36,022 nucleotides of DNA from Candidatus Omnitrophota bacterium (GCA_022705945.1 JAKJDL010000015.1:1-36022); one strand, 5' to 3'. Numbered from the stretch's first letter, positions 1 to 7,415 are shown. The notes: a model not told the origin generated them from the sequence alone. Program-made: numbers and translations.

Positions 1-477
1 AATTACAGGATCGGAGTTATCGCGACCTACGCGACTATCGAAAGCCGCAGTTACGCGAAAATGCTCGAGCGCCGCTGTCCTGAAGCCAGTTATTTTATGA
101 AACCCTGCCCGCTTTTTGTACCGCTGGCGGAAGAGGGCTGGCTTGAATGTCCGATCGCGTCCGGAACGGCGCGTAATTATTTGCTGCCGCTGAAAAAAAA
201 GAGGATTGATACCCTGATTCTCGGTTGCACGCACTATCCGCTCCTCCAGAAAGTGATTGCCGATGTCATGGGCGCCGGGGTCAGACTGGTTGATTCGGCG
301 ATCCCGACGGCTCAGCGGTTAAAAGCTCTCCTGAAGGGGAAGGGAATTTATTATCCGGAATCCCGAAGGGCTCCGATCAGGATCCATGTGACCGATTATG
401 TCAGGAATTTCACGCGTATCGGGGAAGCGTTCCTCGGCGAAGAATTGAAAAACGTCCGGTTGGTGAAGGTGCCATGA
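1..477 (+). CDS. murI: Glutamate racemase, 5'-truncated by the window edge
   Basis: This enzyme interconverts L- and D-glutamate to supply D-Glu for peptidoglycan in the cytoplasm. The reading frame is open from base 1, so the gene starts outside the window. The visible part opens with RIGVIATYATIESRSY, the mid-protein Asp/Glu racemase pattern, and carries LILGCTHYPLL, which holds the second catalytic Cys and its neighbouring His. The first catalytic Cys would lie upstream. About 158 residues remain of a family length near 260-280. Its stop overlaps the queC start (ATGA), so the two are probably translationally coupled. Identity is near certain; completeness cannot be judged. Confidence 0.93.
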   Translation, partial: NYRIGVIATYATIESRSYAKMLERRCPEASYFMKPCPLFVPLAEEGWLECPIASGTARNYLLPLKKKRIDTLILGCTHYPLLQKVIADVMGAGVRLVDSAIPTAQRLKALLKGKGIYYPESRRAPIRIHVTDYVRNFTRIGEAFLGEELKNVRLVKVP

Positions 478-1157
478 AAAAAGCGGTTTGTCTCCTTTCA
501 GGCGGTATGGATTCCGCGGTGACGCTTTATTTTGCGAAGCGGGATGGTTTTGAACCCGTCGCCCTTTCTTTTGATTACGGGCAGCGGCACGAGAAGGAAG
601 TGGCCGCGGCGGCCCGCATCGCGGAGGGTTTGAAGGTCCCGCATTCCGTGGTCCGAATCCGGCTCCCGTGGCGCGGAAGCGCTCTTTTGGACGAAGCTGC
701 CAAACTACCTCACGGCCGGAACGCGGAGCGTATGTCAAAAACAATTCCATCGACCTATGTGCCGGCACGCAACAGCGTATTTCTTGCCCTTGCTTTTTCC
801 TGCGCGGAAGCGGAGAAGGCGGAAGCCGTTTTTTTTGGCGCCAATGCCCTGGACTATAGCGGCTATCCGGACTGTCGGCCTGATTTTATTGCGGCTTTCG
901 CGGAGGCGATGCGGCAAGGAACAAAAACCGGAACCGAGGGAAAGCCTATCCGGATCATGGCCCCTCTTCTCCACATGACCAAAAAGGAGATCGTGCAGCT
1001 CGGCAAGGAGCTGGGAGTCCCTTTTGCGGATACCTGGACATGTTATGAAGGAGGAGGCCGTCCCTGCGGAACTTGCGACGCCTGTGTCCTGAGGGCTAAA
1101 GGTTTCTATGAGGCGGGGATCGAGGATCCGCTGGTGGGCCATGCCGGACTCTTCTGA
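474..1157 (+). CDS. queC: 7-cyano-7-deazaguanine (preQ0) synthase QueC
   Basis: QueC converts 7-carboxy-7-deazaguanine, ammonia and ATP to preQ0 in queuosine biosynthesis. The 227-aa length is normal. The N-terminus has the PP-loop pyrophosphatase motif SGGMDS (residues 9-14). Near the C-terminus are the zinc-binding cysteines in TCYEGGGRPCGTCDAC. The interior YVPARNSVFLALA segment is typical of the family. The start ATG overlaps the murI stop, and the 3' end overlaps queE by 17 bases, so two consecutive pathway enzymes are co-expressed. QueD and the late queuosine genes are not in the window. Confidence 0.96.
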   Translation: MKKAVCLLSGGMDSAVTLYFAKRDGFEPVALSFDYGQRHEKEVAAAARIAEGLKVPHSVVRIRLPWRGSALLDEAAKLPHGRNAERMSKTIPSTYVPARNSVFLALAFSCAEAEKAEAVFFGANALDYSGYPDCRPDFIAAFAEAMRQGTKTGTEGKPIRIMAPLLHMTKKEIVQLGKELGVPFADTWTCYEGGGRPCGTCDACVLRAKGFYEAGIEDPLVGHAGLF

Positions 1158-1842
1158 AATCCCGTCTCCCGTCGAAATCAGCGAAATTTTTTCATCCGTC
1201 CAGGGTGAGGGATCTCATATGGGCGAACGTCATATATTTGTCCGTTTCACGGGATGTGATGTCCGCTGCGGTTATTGCGATGAGCATCAAAAGACCGGCG
1301 TCCCGATGAGCGTGGCCGGGGTTGTGAAAACGGTAATGTCGCTTGAGTCGGACGAAGGTCCGCACGCTTTCGTCAGTCTGACGGGCGGTGAACCTTTGAA
1401 AGCGGCTTCGTTTGTTGCCTCGCTGGCCGGCGCTCTCAGGGCCAGGGGATTCCGGATCCTTCTTGAGACGAACGGTATCGAATGGCAAGCGCTTTCCCCG
1501 GTGCTGGAGCGATGTGATTCGATCTCGATGGATATCAAAATTCCAAGTGTGGGGGGGCATCCGGATTTTTATGAAGCGCACCGCCGGTTTCTTGAGGCCG
1601 CCCGGACGAAAGAAATAAACATCAAGATTGTCGTTTCTTCCTTGATGGACCAAAAAGATTTCGAGAAACATGTCCGGATGATCGCTGACATGGTTCCGGA
1701 AACCACGGTATTTATTCAACCGGTTTGGCGGGAGATGGATACCGCGAAGGACTACATTGAATCCGTTTTTGAGATCGCCCGCAGGTATCTTCGGGATGTC
1801 CGCCTCGGGTTTCAACTGCATAAAATGCTCGGCATGAGCTAG
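1141..1842 (+). CDS. queE: 7-carboxy-7-deazaguanine synthase QueE (radical SAM)
   Basis: QueE is a radical SAM enzyme that contracts 6-carboxytetrahydropterin to 7-carboxy-7-deazaguanine, the substrate of QueC. The sequence shows [13 protein letters not shown], the 4Fe-4S cluster motif CDVRCGYC (CX3CX2C) and the SAM-binding LTGGEPL. The frame extends upstream to 1108, but that would run well back into queC. The ATG at 1141 gives 233 residues and the usual spacing from N-terminus to the SVQGEG motif, so I chose it. No strong Shine-Dalgarno precedes it, which fits coupling to queC. The product is certain; the exact start is moderately sure. Confidence 0.94.
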   Translation: MPDSSEIPSPVEISEIFSSVQGEGSHMGERHIFVRFTGCDVRCGYCDEHQKTGVPMSVAGVVKTVMSLESDEGPHAFVSLTGGEPLKAASFVASLAGALRARGFRILLETNGIEWQALSPVLERCDSISMDIKIPSVGGHPDFYEAHRRFLEAARTKEINIKIVVSSLMDQKDFEKHVRMIADMVPETTVFIQPVWREMDTAKDYIESVFEIARRYLRDVRLGFQLHKMLGMS

Positions 1843-1853
1843 GAGGTTTGATC

Positions 1854-2564
1854 GTGAGGATTGATAAACGCGGGCCGGAGCAGCTTCGGAAAGTAACGGT
1901 TCGGAAAAATTATCTTAAGTATGCGGACGGGTCCTGTTTGATCGAAATGGGCGATACGAGGGTTGTCTGTTCGGCAAGCGTCGAGGACAAGGTTCCTCCG
2001 TTTTGTAAAAGCGAGGGGAAAGGCTGGGTGACGGCGGAATACGGTATGCTGCCGGGGTCCTGTCCCGAGAGGATCCAGCGCGAAGCGTCACGGGGTAAAC
2101 AATCGGGGCGCACACAGGAGATCCAGAGGCTGATCGGGCGAAGCCTCCGGTCGGTTGTCGATCTGAAAAGGATCGGAGAGAGGACGATCTGGCTGGATGC
2201 GGATGTGATCCAGGGGGATGGAGGGACCCGCACGGCTTCCATTACCGGGTGTTTTATCGCGCTGAGCCTTGTGGTGCGGAAATTACTTGCGGAAAAGAAA
2301 ATATCCGGGAGTCCGATTGTTGATTCCGTTGCGGCTGTTAGCGTGGGAGTGATCGACGGGATGCCGATGCTCGATCTCTGCTACGAGGAGGATTCCAGGG
2401 CCGAGGTGGATATGAATGTGGTTATGACGGGATCCGGGAAGCTTGTGGAGGTTCAGGGAACAGCCGAGGGGAAGCCGTTCTCGGAGACCGTGCTTTCGAA
2501 GCTTTTGTCACTCGCAAAAAAAGGAATTCGGGAGCTGACGATTGTCCAGAAACGATATGCCTGA
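1854..2564 (+). CDS. rph: Ribonuclease PH
   Basis: RNase PH is a phosphorolytic 3'-5' exoribonuclease that trims tRNA 3' ends. The 236-aa protein starts [13 protein letters not shown], shows [12 protein letters not shown], and has the phosphate-site region TEYGMLPG-like (here [17 protein letters not shown]) followed by [14 protein letters not shown]. The start is GTG at 1854: AGGAGG at 1841-1846 lies 7 bases upstream, whereas an in-frame TTG at 1848 would be only 1 base away. The gene follows queE by 11 bases and overlaps rdgB, the pairing seen in many bacteria. Confidence 0.96.
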   Translation: MRIDKRGPEQLRKVTVRKNYLKYADGSCLIEMGDTRVVCSASVEDKVPPFCKSEGKGWVTAEYGMLPGSCPERIQREASRGKQSGRTQEIQRLIGRSLRSVVDLKRIGERTIWLDADVIQGDGGTRTASITGCFIALSLVVRKLLAEKKISGSPIVDSVAAVSVGVIDGMPMLDLCYEEDSRAEVDMNVVMTGSGKLVEVQGTAEGKPFSETVLSKLLSLAKKGIRELTIVQKRYA

Positions 2565-3180
2565 TTCTCACCCGCGCCTGAAGCTGCTCGTCGCAACCGG
2601 AAACTTGAAAAAACTGAAAGAACTGCAAACGCTTCTTGCGGATCTTCCGGTGGATCTTCTGAGCCTTCGTGATGTACCCGATGTGAGGGAAGTGGAAGAA
2701 ACGGGGCTGACGTTTGAGGAAAATGCCCGTCTTAAAGCCTTGGGTTATGCCGCCCAAACCGGTTATTTGACGCTCGGCGAGGATTCCGGGATTTCCTGTG
2801 ACGCCCTGGGCGGCGCGCCCGGAGTTTTTTCGGCGCGGTTTGCGGGGAACGGTAAAGATGATAATGAGAATAACCGGAAGATGCTCGAAATGATGGCCGG
2901 CGTTGAGGATGACAAACGCTCGGCACATTATACTGCCGCCGTTGTCCTTGCCGAGCCGGGACGGGAAGTCGCCGCCGTATCGGGAGAGGTTCACGGATTC
3001 ATCACGAGGGAGCTCCGGGGAAGCGGCGGTTTTGGTTACGACCCTCTCTTTTACTATCCTCCCTTTGATAAAACTTTCGGGGAGGTTTCTTCCGAAATGA
3101 AACATTCGGTATCCCACCGGTCCAGGGCACTCGTAAGACTGCGGGAAGCTCTTCAGGAATACATCTCTTCCCGCGGTTAA
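2557..3180 (+). CDS. rdgB: XTP/dITP (non-canonical purine NTP) pyrophosphatase
   Basis: This Ham1/RdgB-family house-cleaning enzyme hydrolyses XTP, ITP and dITP to monophosphates. Family features are [14 protein letters not shown] near the N-terminus, [32 protein letters not shown]-type active-site segment, and GGFGYDPLF followed by the terminal SHRSRAL motif. The ATG at 2557 gives 207 aa, the normal length. A TTG at 2542 in the same frame would add five residues but has no better ribosome site. The 5' end overlaps rph by 8 bases. The following hairpin may end the murI-rdgB operon. Confidence 0.95.
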   Translation: MPDSHPRLKLLVATGNLKKLKELQTLLADLPVDLLSLRDVPDVREVEETGLTFEENARLKALGYAAQTGYLTLGEDSGISCDALGGAPGVFSARFAGNGKDDNENNRKMLEMMAGVEDDKRSAHYTAAVVLAEPGREVAAVSGEVHGFITRELRGSGGFGYDPLFYYPPFDKTFGEVSSEMKHSVSHRSRALVRLREALQEYISSRG

Positions 3181-3202
3181 AAAGCGTTCATTTTTTTTAA
3201 AG

Positions 3203-3232
3203 CCCCGCCGGTAAAAAACCCGACAGGCGGGG
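3203..3232. other. Inverted repeat/hairpin downstream of rdgB
   Basis: CCCCGCC at 3203-3209 pairs with GGCGGGG at 3226-3232 around a 16-base loop, 22 bases after the rdgB stop. It could mark the end of the murI-rdgB transcript. No T-tract follows on either strand, so I do not call it an intrinsic terminator. Confidence 0.4.
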
Positions 3233-3233
3233 T

Positions 3234-3341
3234 ATGGGGTATGATGTTTCTTCAGCCCGGGACGGAGACGAAGCCCTCGAAATTGTCCGCAACGCGTTTC
3301 CGGCTGTTGTTTTTCCCGATCCGATGATCCGGCGGACAGAG
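3234..3341 (+). pseudogene. Remnant of a response-regulator receiver (CheY-like) domain
   Basis: Translation in the frame of 3237 reads GYDVSSARDGDEALEIV then RNAFPAVVFPDPMI. This matches the stretch of a two-component receiver domain from strand beta-2 through alpha-2 to the phospho-acceptor strand (usual form: GY.V..A.dG.EAL...P.lvl.D..MP). The upstream DDE half is absent. After about 35 residues the frame runs into the 3' end of the tRNA gene on the other strand. There is no ribosome site or full ORF. I read it as a decayed fragment abutting a tRNA. Chance resemblance is possible but unlikely given the ordered match. Confidence 0.55.
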
Positions 3342-3342
3342 A

Positions 3343-3419
3343 TGGTGGGCGGTAGAGGACTCGAACCTCTGACTTCTACCATGTCAAGGTAGCGTTCTAA
3401 CCAACTGAACTAACCGCCC
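3343..3419 (-). tRNA. tRNA-Val(GAC)
   Basis: On the minus strand a full cloverleaf can be drawn: acceptor GGGCGGT/ACCGCCC, D arm, anticodon stem CTACC/GGTAG with loop TTGACAT (anticodon GAC), T arm AGAGG-TTCGAGT-CCTCT, discriminator A and an encoded CCA. The length is 77 nt with CCA. A sigma-70-type promoter lies about 55 bases upstream on the same strand. Confidence 0.96.
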
Positions 3420-3437
3420 GGGAAGAAAATAATACCG

Positions 3438-3455
3438 TTCCCTGAAGGCAGGGAA
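3438..3455. repeat. Short palindromic (REP-like) hairpin
   Basis: TTCCCTG-AAGG-CAGGGAA forms a perfect 7-bp stem with a tetraloop. It sits within a CGTCATTCCCTG context (minus strand) that resembles dispersed intergenic palindromes of other bacterial genomes. It lies between the sHSP gene and tRNA-Val, inside the predicted tRNA precursor, and might act in processing or as a weak end to the sHSP transcript. No second copy was noticed in this window. Confidence 0.4.
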
Positions 3456-3471
3456 TGACGGGAAGGCGCAC

Positions 3472-3500
3472 ATACTAACCTTCCCACCTGTCTTTTTCAA
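3472..3500 (-). promoter_or_regulatory. Sigma-70-type promoter for tRNA-Val
   Basis: Reading the minus strand, TTGAAA (3495-3500), a 17-base spacer and TAGTAT (3472-3477) give a near-consensus promoter. It points to the tRNA-Val gene, whose 5' end is 53 bases downstream of the -10 box. Confidence 0.6.
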
Positions 3501-3541
3501 TCAAAAAAGGATAATGAGGAACGGGGCGGGTCTGTTTCTCG

Positions 3542-4228
3542 TTATTCAATAATAATGTTTTGCGGTTTGGCATCCTTCAACTTCGGAAGCGTGATAACCA
3601 GAACGCCCTGCTGATAGTCGGCCTTGATCCCCGCTTCATCAACAGGCCCCGGCAGTGGAATCGAACGGGCGAATGATCCGTAGCTCCGTTCCTGCGCATA
3701 GAAGCCCGAATCCCGGGCATCCTTTAACGATAAAGTCTCCCGGGTCCCGCTGATTGTCATCACGCCGGCTGCTACCGAAATTTTTATTTTGTCTTTTTCG
3801 AGGCCGGGCAAGTCACATCTGACAATATACGCGGCTTTCTGCTCTTCGATATCGATCGCGGGGGAAAAGCCCGTAACGAATGCCGGGGGAACGGAGTTTT
3901 GAAGATTTTGCGCCGATGGCAAACCGGTTATGAAGGCGTTCCGCATCATGTTGCTCATGCGGCGCGAAAGCATATCAAACTCTTCCCAGGGATCGTTATT
4001 CCAGACGGCCGGCGCGGAAACAGCCGGGGACGATACGGACGGCAGACCTCCGAAATTCGGAGTGGTTTCCGTTTCTGTCTGCTTGCCGGAAGGTTTCTTT
4101 GGGGATGATTTGTCCGTATAAAACCGGATCAGCAAGAATCCCTGTAGAAGAACGGTCACTGTCAAAAGCACTATGATTATCCGGGTGGGGCGGAAAAAGC
4201 CTTTCTTTTGATTTTTGATGTCGCTCAT
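3542..4228 (-). CDS. Membrane-anchored small heat-shock protein (Hsp20/alpha-crystallin)
   Basis: This 228-aa protein has a short basic N-terminus, one hydrophobic helix (IIIVLLTVTVLLQGFLLI, about residues 18-35), a Ser/Pro/Thr-rich linker, and a C-terminal alpha-crystallin domain. The domain spans FSPAIDIEEQKAAYIVRCDLPG to GVLVITLPK and includes GSFARSIPLP. The TM helix suggests it holds unfolding proteins at the inner membrane, probably on the outer face; that topology is inference. The start at 4228 is preceded by GGGAGG 8 bases upstream; an in-frame ATG at 4255 lacks such a site and lies within the inverted repeat. It follows a second Hsp20 gene. Confidence 0.85.
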   Translation of the reverse strand: MSDIKNQKKGFFRPTRIIIVLLTVTVLLQGFLLIRFYTDKSSPKKPSGKQTETETTPNFGGLPSVSSPAVSAPAVWNNDPWEEFDMLSRRMSNMMRNAFITGLPSAQNLQNSVPPAFVTGFSPAIDIEEQKAAYIVRCDLPGLEKDKIKISVAAGVMTISGTRETLSLKDARDSGFYAQERSYGSFARSIPLPGPVDEAGIKADYQQGVLVITLPKLKDAKPQNIIIE

Positions 4229-4250
4229 ACGGGAAGCCTCCCTCGGGAAT

Positions 4251-4290
4251 ATCACTCCGCTTCCCGGGGTGCCGGAGGAAGCGGAGTGAT
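4251..4290. other. Perfect 14-bp inverted repeat between the two sHSP genes
   Basis: ATCACTCCGCTTCC (4251-4264) and its exact reverse complement (4277-4290) flank a 12-base loop. The structure lies 7 bases after the stop of the upstream sHSP and 22 bases before the start of the membrane sHSP. It has no T-tract, so mRNA processing, stabilisation or partial attenuation between the genes is more likely than simple termination. Confidence 0.7.
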
Positions 4291-4297
4291 GAGGTGG

Positions 4298-4753
4298 TTA
4301 TTTTACGTCAACCTTGATCTGTTTTGGTTTGGCCCGTTCCGATTTTGGGACCGTTACTTCGAGCACGCCGTCCTTGTAGGCAGCCGTGACCTTTTCGGGG
4401 TCCACTTCGGAAGGGAGCTCAATGGCCCTGTGAAAGCTTCCGAAAGTCCGCTCGGAGTAGTAATAACTTTTTTCCTTGCGCTTTTCTTCGGCTTTTCGTT
4501 CGCCCTTGATCGTGAGCGTGTTGCCCGTGACCGAGATATCAATATCTTTACGGTCAATTCCGGGAACATCCGCGTGGAGCACAAATTTATCCTCCTCCTC
4601 GCTGAGTTCCAGGGAGGGAGCGAACGCCGAAAAGGTTTTATGGGAACCCAACCTTAGCGAGTTCGAAAACAATCGGTTGATATCCTCGTGAAGATCCGTC
4701 AGCATGTCAAACGGATCAATCCATCTGCTTTCTTTTTTGATCAACTGGTTCAT
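4298..4753 (-). CDS. Small heat-shock protein, Hsp20 family
   Basis: This is a soluble 151-aa ATP-independent holdase. The sequence has WIDPFDMLTDLHEDINRLF at the N-terminus, then an alpha-crystallin domain with APSLELSEEEDKFVLHADVPG, TLTIKGERK, GSFHRAIELP and GVLEVTVPK. A short tail ends in KPKQIKVDVK, which contains an I-X-V element used in oligomer contacts. GGAGG lies 8 bases before the ATG at 4753; the frame extends to a TTG at 4768 that overlaps this site and is rejected. A promoter with an approximately 85-base leader lies upstream. It is first of a two-gene sHSP unit. Confidence 0.94.
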   Translation of the reverse strand: MNQLIKKESRWIDPFDMLTDLHEDINRLFSNSLRLGSHKTFSAFAPSLELSEEEDKFVLHADVPGIDRKDIDISVTGNTLTIKGERKAEEKRKEKSYYYSERTFGSFHRAIELPSEVDPEKVTAAYKDGVLEVTVPKSERAKPKQIKVDVK

Positions 4754-4844
4754 AGCCGAATCCTCCAATTTTTAGTTGCTGATTTTTGTATCGCTAACTT
4801 TAATTCAAAAAACATGCCAGTTTTTCAAAAACCACCTAAGTTGT

Positions 4845-4873
4845 TTTATATCAACAAGATACGATCATTTCAA
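4845..4873 (-). promoter_or_regulatory. Sigma-70-type promoter of the sHSP operon
   Basis: On the minus strand TTGAAA (4868-4873), 17 bases, then TATAAA (4845-4850). The start of transcription would fall near 4838, giving an approximately 85-base 5' leader before the ATG at 4753. An inverted repeat TTGTT/AACAA overlaps the -10 box, and CCACC/GGTGG copies (from 4832 and near 4881) flank the promoter, so an operator is possible. Confidence 0.55.
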
Positions 4874-4906
4874 TGCTTTATGGTGGTTCCGTTTCGTATA
4901 AAAATG

Positions 4907-4919
4907 ACACAAGTTGTGT
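4907..4919. promoter_or_regulatory. Palindrome ACACAA-G-TTGTGT, possible operator
   Basis: Two 6-base arms with a single central base lie about 35 bases upstream of the sHSP -35 box and about 85 bases upstream of the thrS promoter. A dimeric regulator site is possible; no protein can be named. Confidence 0.3.
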
Positions 4920-5002
4920 GCGAAATTTTTTCAAAGAAAAATTTATCAGGTCCAAATAAAATTACGCTAATTCAATCATCTGCAAGAGGTTAGGAAAAAA
5001 AG

Positions 5003-5031
5003 TTGCGGCTTTTTGGCGATAACTGTAGAAT
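5003..5031 (+). promoter_or_regulatory. Sigma-70-type promoter for thrS
   Basis: TTGCGG (5003-5008), a 17-base spacer and TAGAAT (5026-5031) precede the thrS ATG by 42 bases. This is a plausible promoter for the thrS-infC-rpmI-rplT unit. Confidence 0.55.
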
Positions 5032-5073
5032 ACGCCCCATTTTAAAATCGGAGGATTTTCAGGAAATATAATC

Positions 5074-6795
5074 ATGCCAGACGCTAAAGAGTACGAGCCT
5101 ATCTACCGGCTCAGGCATTCTGCCTCCCACGTTCTTGCTCAGGCGGTCCTTGAGCTTTATCCCGGAACAAAATTTGCCATCGGGCCCGTGATTGATGAAG
5201 GGTTTTATTATGATTTCGATTGTCCCGCGGCTTTCCAGGAAGAGGACCTCCCGAAGATCGAAAAAAAAATGCGGGAGATTGTTAATTCGAATCAGGCATT
5301 CAGGCAGTGGGCGGTGAGCAAGTCCGAGGCCCGGGCGTTCTTTTCGGATCAGCCATACAAACTCGAGATCATTGAAGGGATCGAGGGCGATACGGTCAAT
5401 TTTGTTCAGAACGGTCCTTTCACGGATCTTTGCGGCGGCGGGCATGTGACGAACACCGGTGAGCTGAAAGCCTTCAGGCTTCTTTCGGTGGCGGGGGCGT
5501 ATTGGCGGGGCAGTGAGAATAATCCCATGCTCCAGCGAATTTACGGGACGGCTTTTTTCTCCCAGAAAGATCTCGATGATTACCTGAAGCGCCGAGAAGA
5601 GGCGCAAAAGAGGGACCACCGCAAGGTCGGAAAACAGCTCGGTCTTTTCAGCTTTCATGAGGAAGGTCCCGGTCTTCCGTTCTGGCGTCCGAAAGGTTTG
5701 CTTCTCAAAAATCTTTTGATACAGTTCATGCGGGAAAAGCTCGCGGCTTACGGCTATCTCGAGATTGAAACGCCGACCATGCTTCGCGACAAACTCTGGA
5801 AAACTTCCGGGCATATGGATAACTACCGGGAGAACATGTTCTTTCTTGAGCGTGACGGAGAGAGCTACGCGATCAAGCCGATGAACTGTCCGGGCGGCAT
5901 GTTGATGTATCTTGAAGAGAAACATTCGTATCGCGAACTGCCGCTCAAGGTGGCGGAATTCGGCAAGGTCCACCGCTACGAGCGATCCGGCGTTCTTTCC
6001 GGTCTTTTCCGGGTGCGCGGGTTTACCCAGGATGACGCGCATATTTTTACGACTCCGGAGGGCCTCAAGGCGGGAGTCATGGAAACCATCCGCTTTACGG
6101 AAGAGGTATACAAAACCTTTGGTTTTGATTATCATATCGAGCTTTCGACGCGGCCTCCGAAATCGATAGGTTCCGATGAGCAGTGGTATGTCGCGACCGA
6201 GGGACTCAGAAACGCGCTTGATGAGCTCAAGCTTTCTTACAAGGTTAACGAGGCGGACGGAGCGTTTTACGGGCCCAAGATCGATTTCCATTTGAAGGAT
6301 GCGATCGGCCGGACACTTCAATGCGGGACGATCCAGCTTGACATGAACCTCCCCGAGCGGTTTGACCTTAATTATGTCGGCGAGGATGGCCGCGATCACA
6401 GGGTGATCATGCTGCACCGGGCGATTTTCGGAAGCCTTGAGCGTTTTATCGGGATTCTGATCGAGCATTATGCGGGAGCTTTTCCGCTCTGGCTTTCGCC
6501 GGTCCAGGTTCGTGTCGCAACGATTTCGGAACGGCATATTCCGGCTGCGGAAAAAATAACTGAACGGCTTAAGCAGGAAGGTTTCCGGGTCGATACCGAT
6601 TTGCGGCCCGAGAAGATCGGCTATAAAGTCCGCGAGGCCGAGCTTCTGAAGACACCGTATCTTTTTGTCCTGGGGGACAAGGAGATCGAATCAGGCAGGG
6701 TCTCTGTCCGGACCCGGGGCAAACAGGATCTTGGCGCGCAGGATCCGGAAGCAATGATCCTCCGCTTGCGTCAGGAGATCGCGGATAAACGTTAA
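5074..6795 (+). CDS. thrS: Threonyl-tRNA synthetase, form lacking the TGS domain
   Basis: Attaches Thr to tRNA-Thr. The 573-aa protein begins directly at the editing domain: HSASH (residues 15-19) and CGGGH (120-124) form the metal/editing site that clears Ser-tRNA. The class II core follows with the zinc Cys in MNCPGG (C272), RSGVLSGLFRVRGFTQDDAHIF, and the motif 3 region with HRAIFGSLERFIGILIEH. A C-terminal anticodon-binding domain ends the protein. Most bacterial ThrRS have about 60 more N-terminal residues forming a TGS domain; here an in-frame stop (TAG, 5026-5028) rules out a longer start. AGGA lies 9 bases before the ATG. The gene leads the infC-rpmI-rplT cluster. Confidence 0.96.
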   Translation: MPDAKEYEPIYRLRHSASHVLAQAVLELYPGTKFAIGPVIDEGFYYDFDCPAAFQEEDLPKIEKKMREIVNSNQAFRQWAVSKSEARAFFSDQPYKLEIIEGIEGDTVNFVQNGPFTDLCGGGHVTNTGELKAFRLLSVAGAYWRGSENNPMLQRIYGTAFFSQKDLDDYLKRREEAQKRDHRKVGKQLGLFSFHEEGPGLPFWRPKGLLLKNLLIQFMREKLAAYGYLEIETPTMLRDKLWKTSGHMDNYRENMFFLERDGESYAIKPMNCPGGMLMYLEEKHSYRELPLKVAEFGKVHRYERSGVLSGLFRVRGFTQDDAHIFTTPEGLKAGVMETIRFTEEVYKTFGFDYHIELSTRPPKSIGSDEQWYVATEGLRNALDELKLSYKVNEADGAFYGPKIDFHLKDAIGRTLQCGTIQLDMNLPERFDLNYVGEDGRDHRVIMLHRAIFGSLERFIGILIEHYAGAFPLWLSPVQVRVATISERHIPAAEKITERLKQEGFRVDTDLRPEKIGYKVREAELLKTPYLFVLGDKEIESGRVSVRTRGKQDLGAQDPEAMILRLRQEIADKR

Positions 6796-6816
6796 CGGAT
6801 AACCCTAGGAGGTAAA

Positions 6817-7404
6817 TTGGTTCTCGATCAAAAAAAAGTACGCGCCAATGAGCGTATTCGCTCACCGCAGATCCGTCTTATCGGGGCGGCGGGAGAACAG
6901 ATCGGTATTACGACTGCCCAGGAAGGGTTGAGGCTTGCGCAAGAGGCGAATCTCGATCTGGTGGAGGTGGCATCGAACACGACGCCTCCCGTATGCCGCA
7001 TCATGGATCTCGGGAAATATCTTTATTCCCTCGGGAAGAAGGAAAAGGAATCGCGGAAGAAGCAGACGGTCATTAACATCAAAGAGGTTAAAATGACCAC
7101 CAAGATCGGGGAGCATGATTACCAGACGAAGCTCCGGAACGCGCGGAGATTTATTGAGCGCGGGGACAAGGTGAAATTGACCGTGTTTTTCCGGGGTCGC
7201 GAGATCGTCTATGTGGATAAAGGGAACCAGCTGATCGCGCGGTTTGTGCGGGATCTTTCGGATATCGCGATGATCGAAAGGAATGACGGTCTCGAAGGCA
7301 AGGCCATTCAGGTTTATTTGATGAAGATTAATCCGTCGGCCATCAAGAAAAAGGAGACCGCGGATACAACCGCGGCTCCGGCCGGACCAACCAAGACAGA
7401 GTGA
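6817..7404 (+). CDS. infC: Translation initiation factor IF-3, TTG start
   Basis: IF-3 binds the 30S subunit, prevents premature 50S joining and rejects wrong start codons. The 195-aa protein has the N-domain (RANERIRSPQIRLIG, EANLDLVEVASNTTPPVCRIMD) and C-domain (KEVKMTTKIGEHDYQTKL, KVKLTVFFRGRE). A Pro/Ala/Thr-rich tail follows. No ATG or GTG exists near the 5' end of the frame; the only candidate is TTG at 6817, with AGGAGG (6807-6812) 4 bases upstream. A rare start codon for infC recalls the AUU start in enteric bacteria, where IF-3 represses itself. Placed between thrS and rpmI-rplT as in many bacteria. Confidence 0.95.
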   Translation: MVLDQKKVRANERIRSPQIRLIGAAGEQIGITTAQEGLRLAQEANLDLVEVASNTTPPVCRIMDLGKYLYSLGKKEKESRKKQTVINIKEVKMTTKIGEHDYQTKLRNARRFIERGDKVKLTVFFRGREIVYVDKGNQLIARFVRDLSDIAMIERNDGLEGKAIQVYLMKINPSAIKKKETADTTAAPAGPTKTE

Positions 7405-7415
7405 GGGTTTCAGCA

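Larger units (their letters stand above)
4754..5073. other. AT-rich divergent intergenic region (hsp20 / thrS)
   Basis: This 320-base gap separates hsp20 (-) from thrS (+). It is clearly more AT-rich than its coding neighbours. It holds a minus-strand promoter, a sigma-54-like element at 4804-4819, short inverted repeats around the -10 box (TTGTT 4841-4845 / AACAA 4853-4857), a palindrome at 4907-4919 and the thrS promoter. I see no CIRCE element and no T-box. Confidence 0.6.

Noticed and set aside
3203-3232. Intrinsic terminator of the murI-rdgB operon
   Set aside because: The stem is good but no T-tract follows on either strand, so it is listed only as a hairpin.
4754-4850. CIRCE (HrcA) operator before hsp20
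   Set aside because: No TTAGCACTC-N9-GAGTGCTAA-like repeat is present; the short palindromes seen do not match.
4990-5073. T-box leader before thrS
   Set aside because: The leader after the promoter is only about 35 bases and contains no T-box sequence or terminator.
5059-6537. 492-aa ORF on the minus strand opposite thrS
   Set aside because: It mirrors a fully conserved thrS; the translation has no recognisable domain and no ribosome site. It is a by-product of codon bias.
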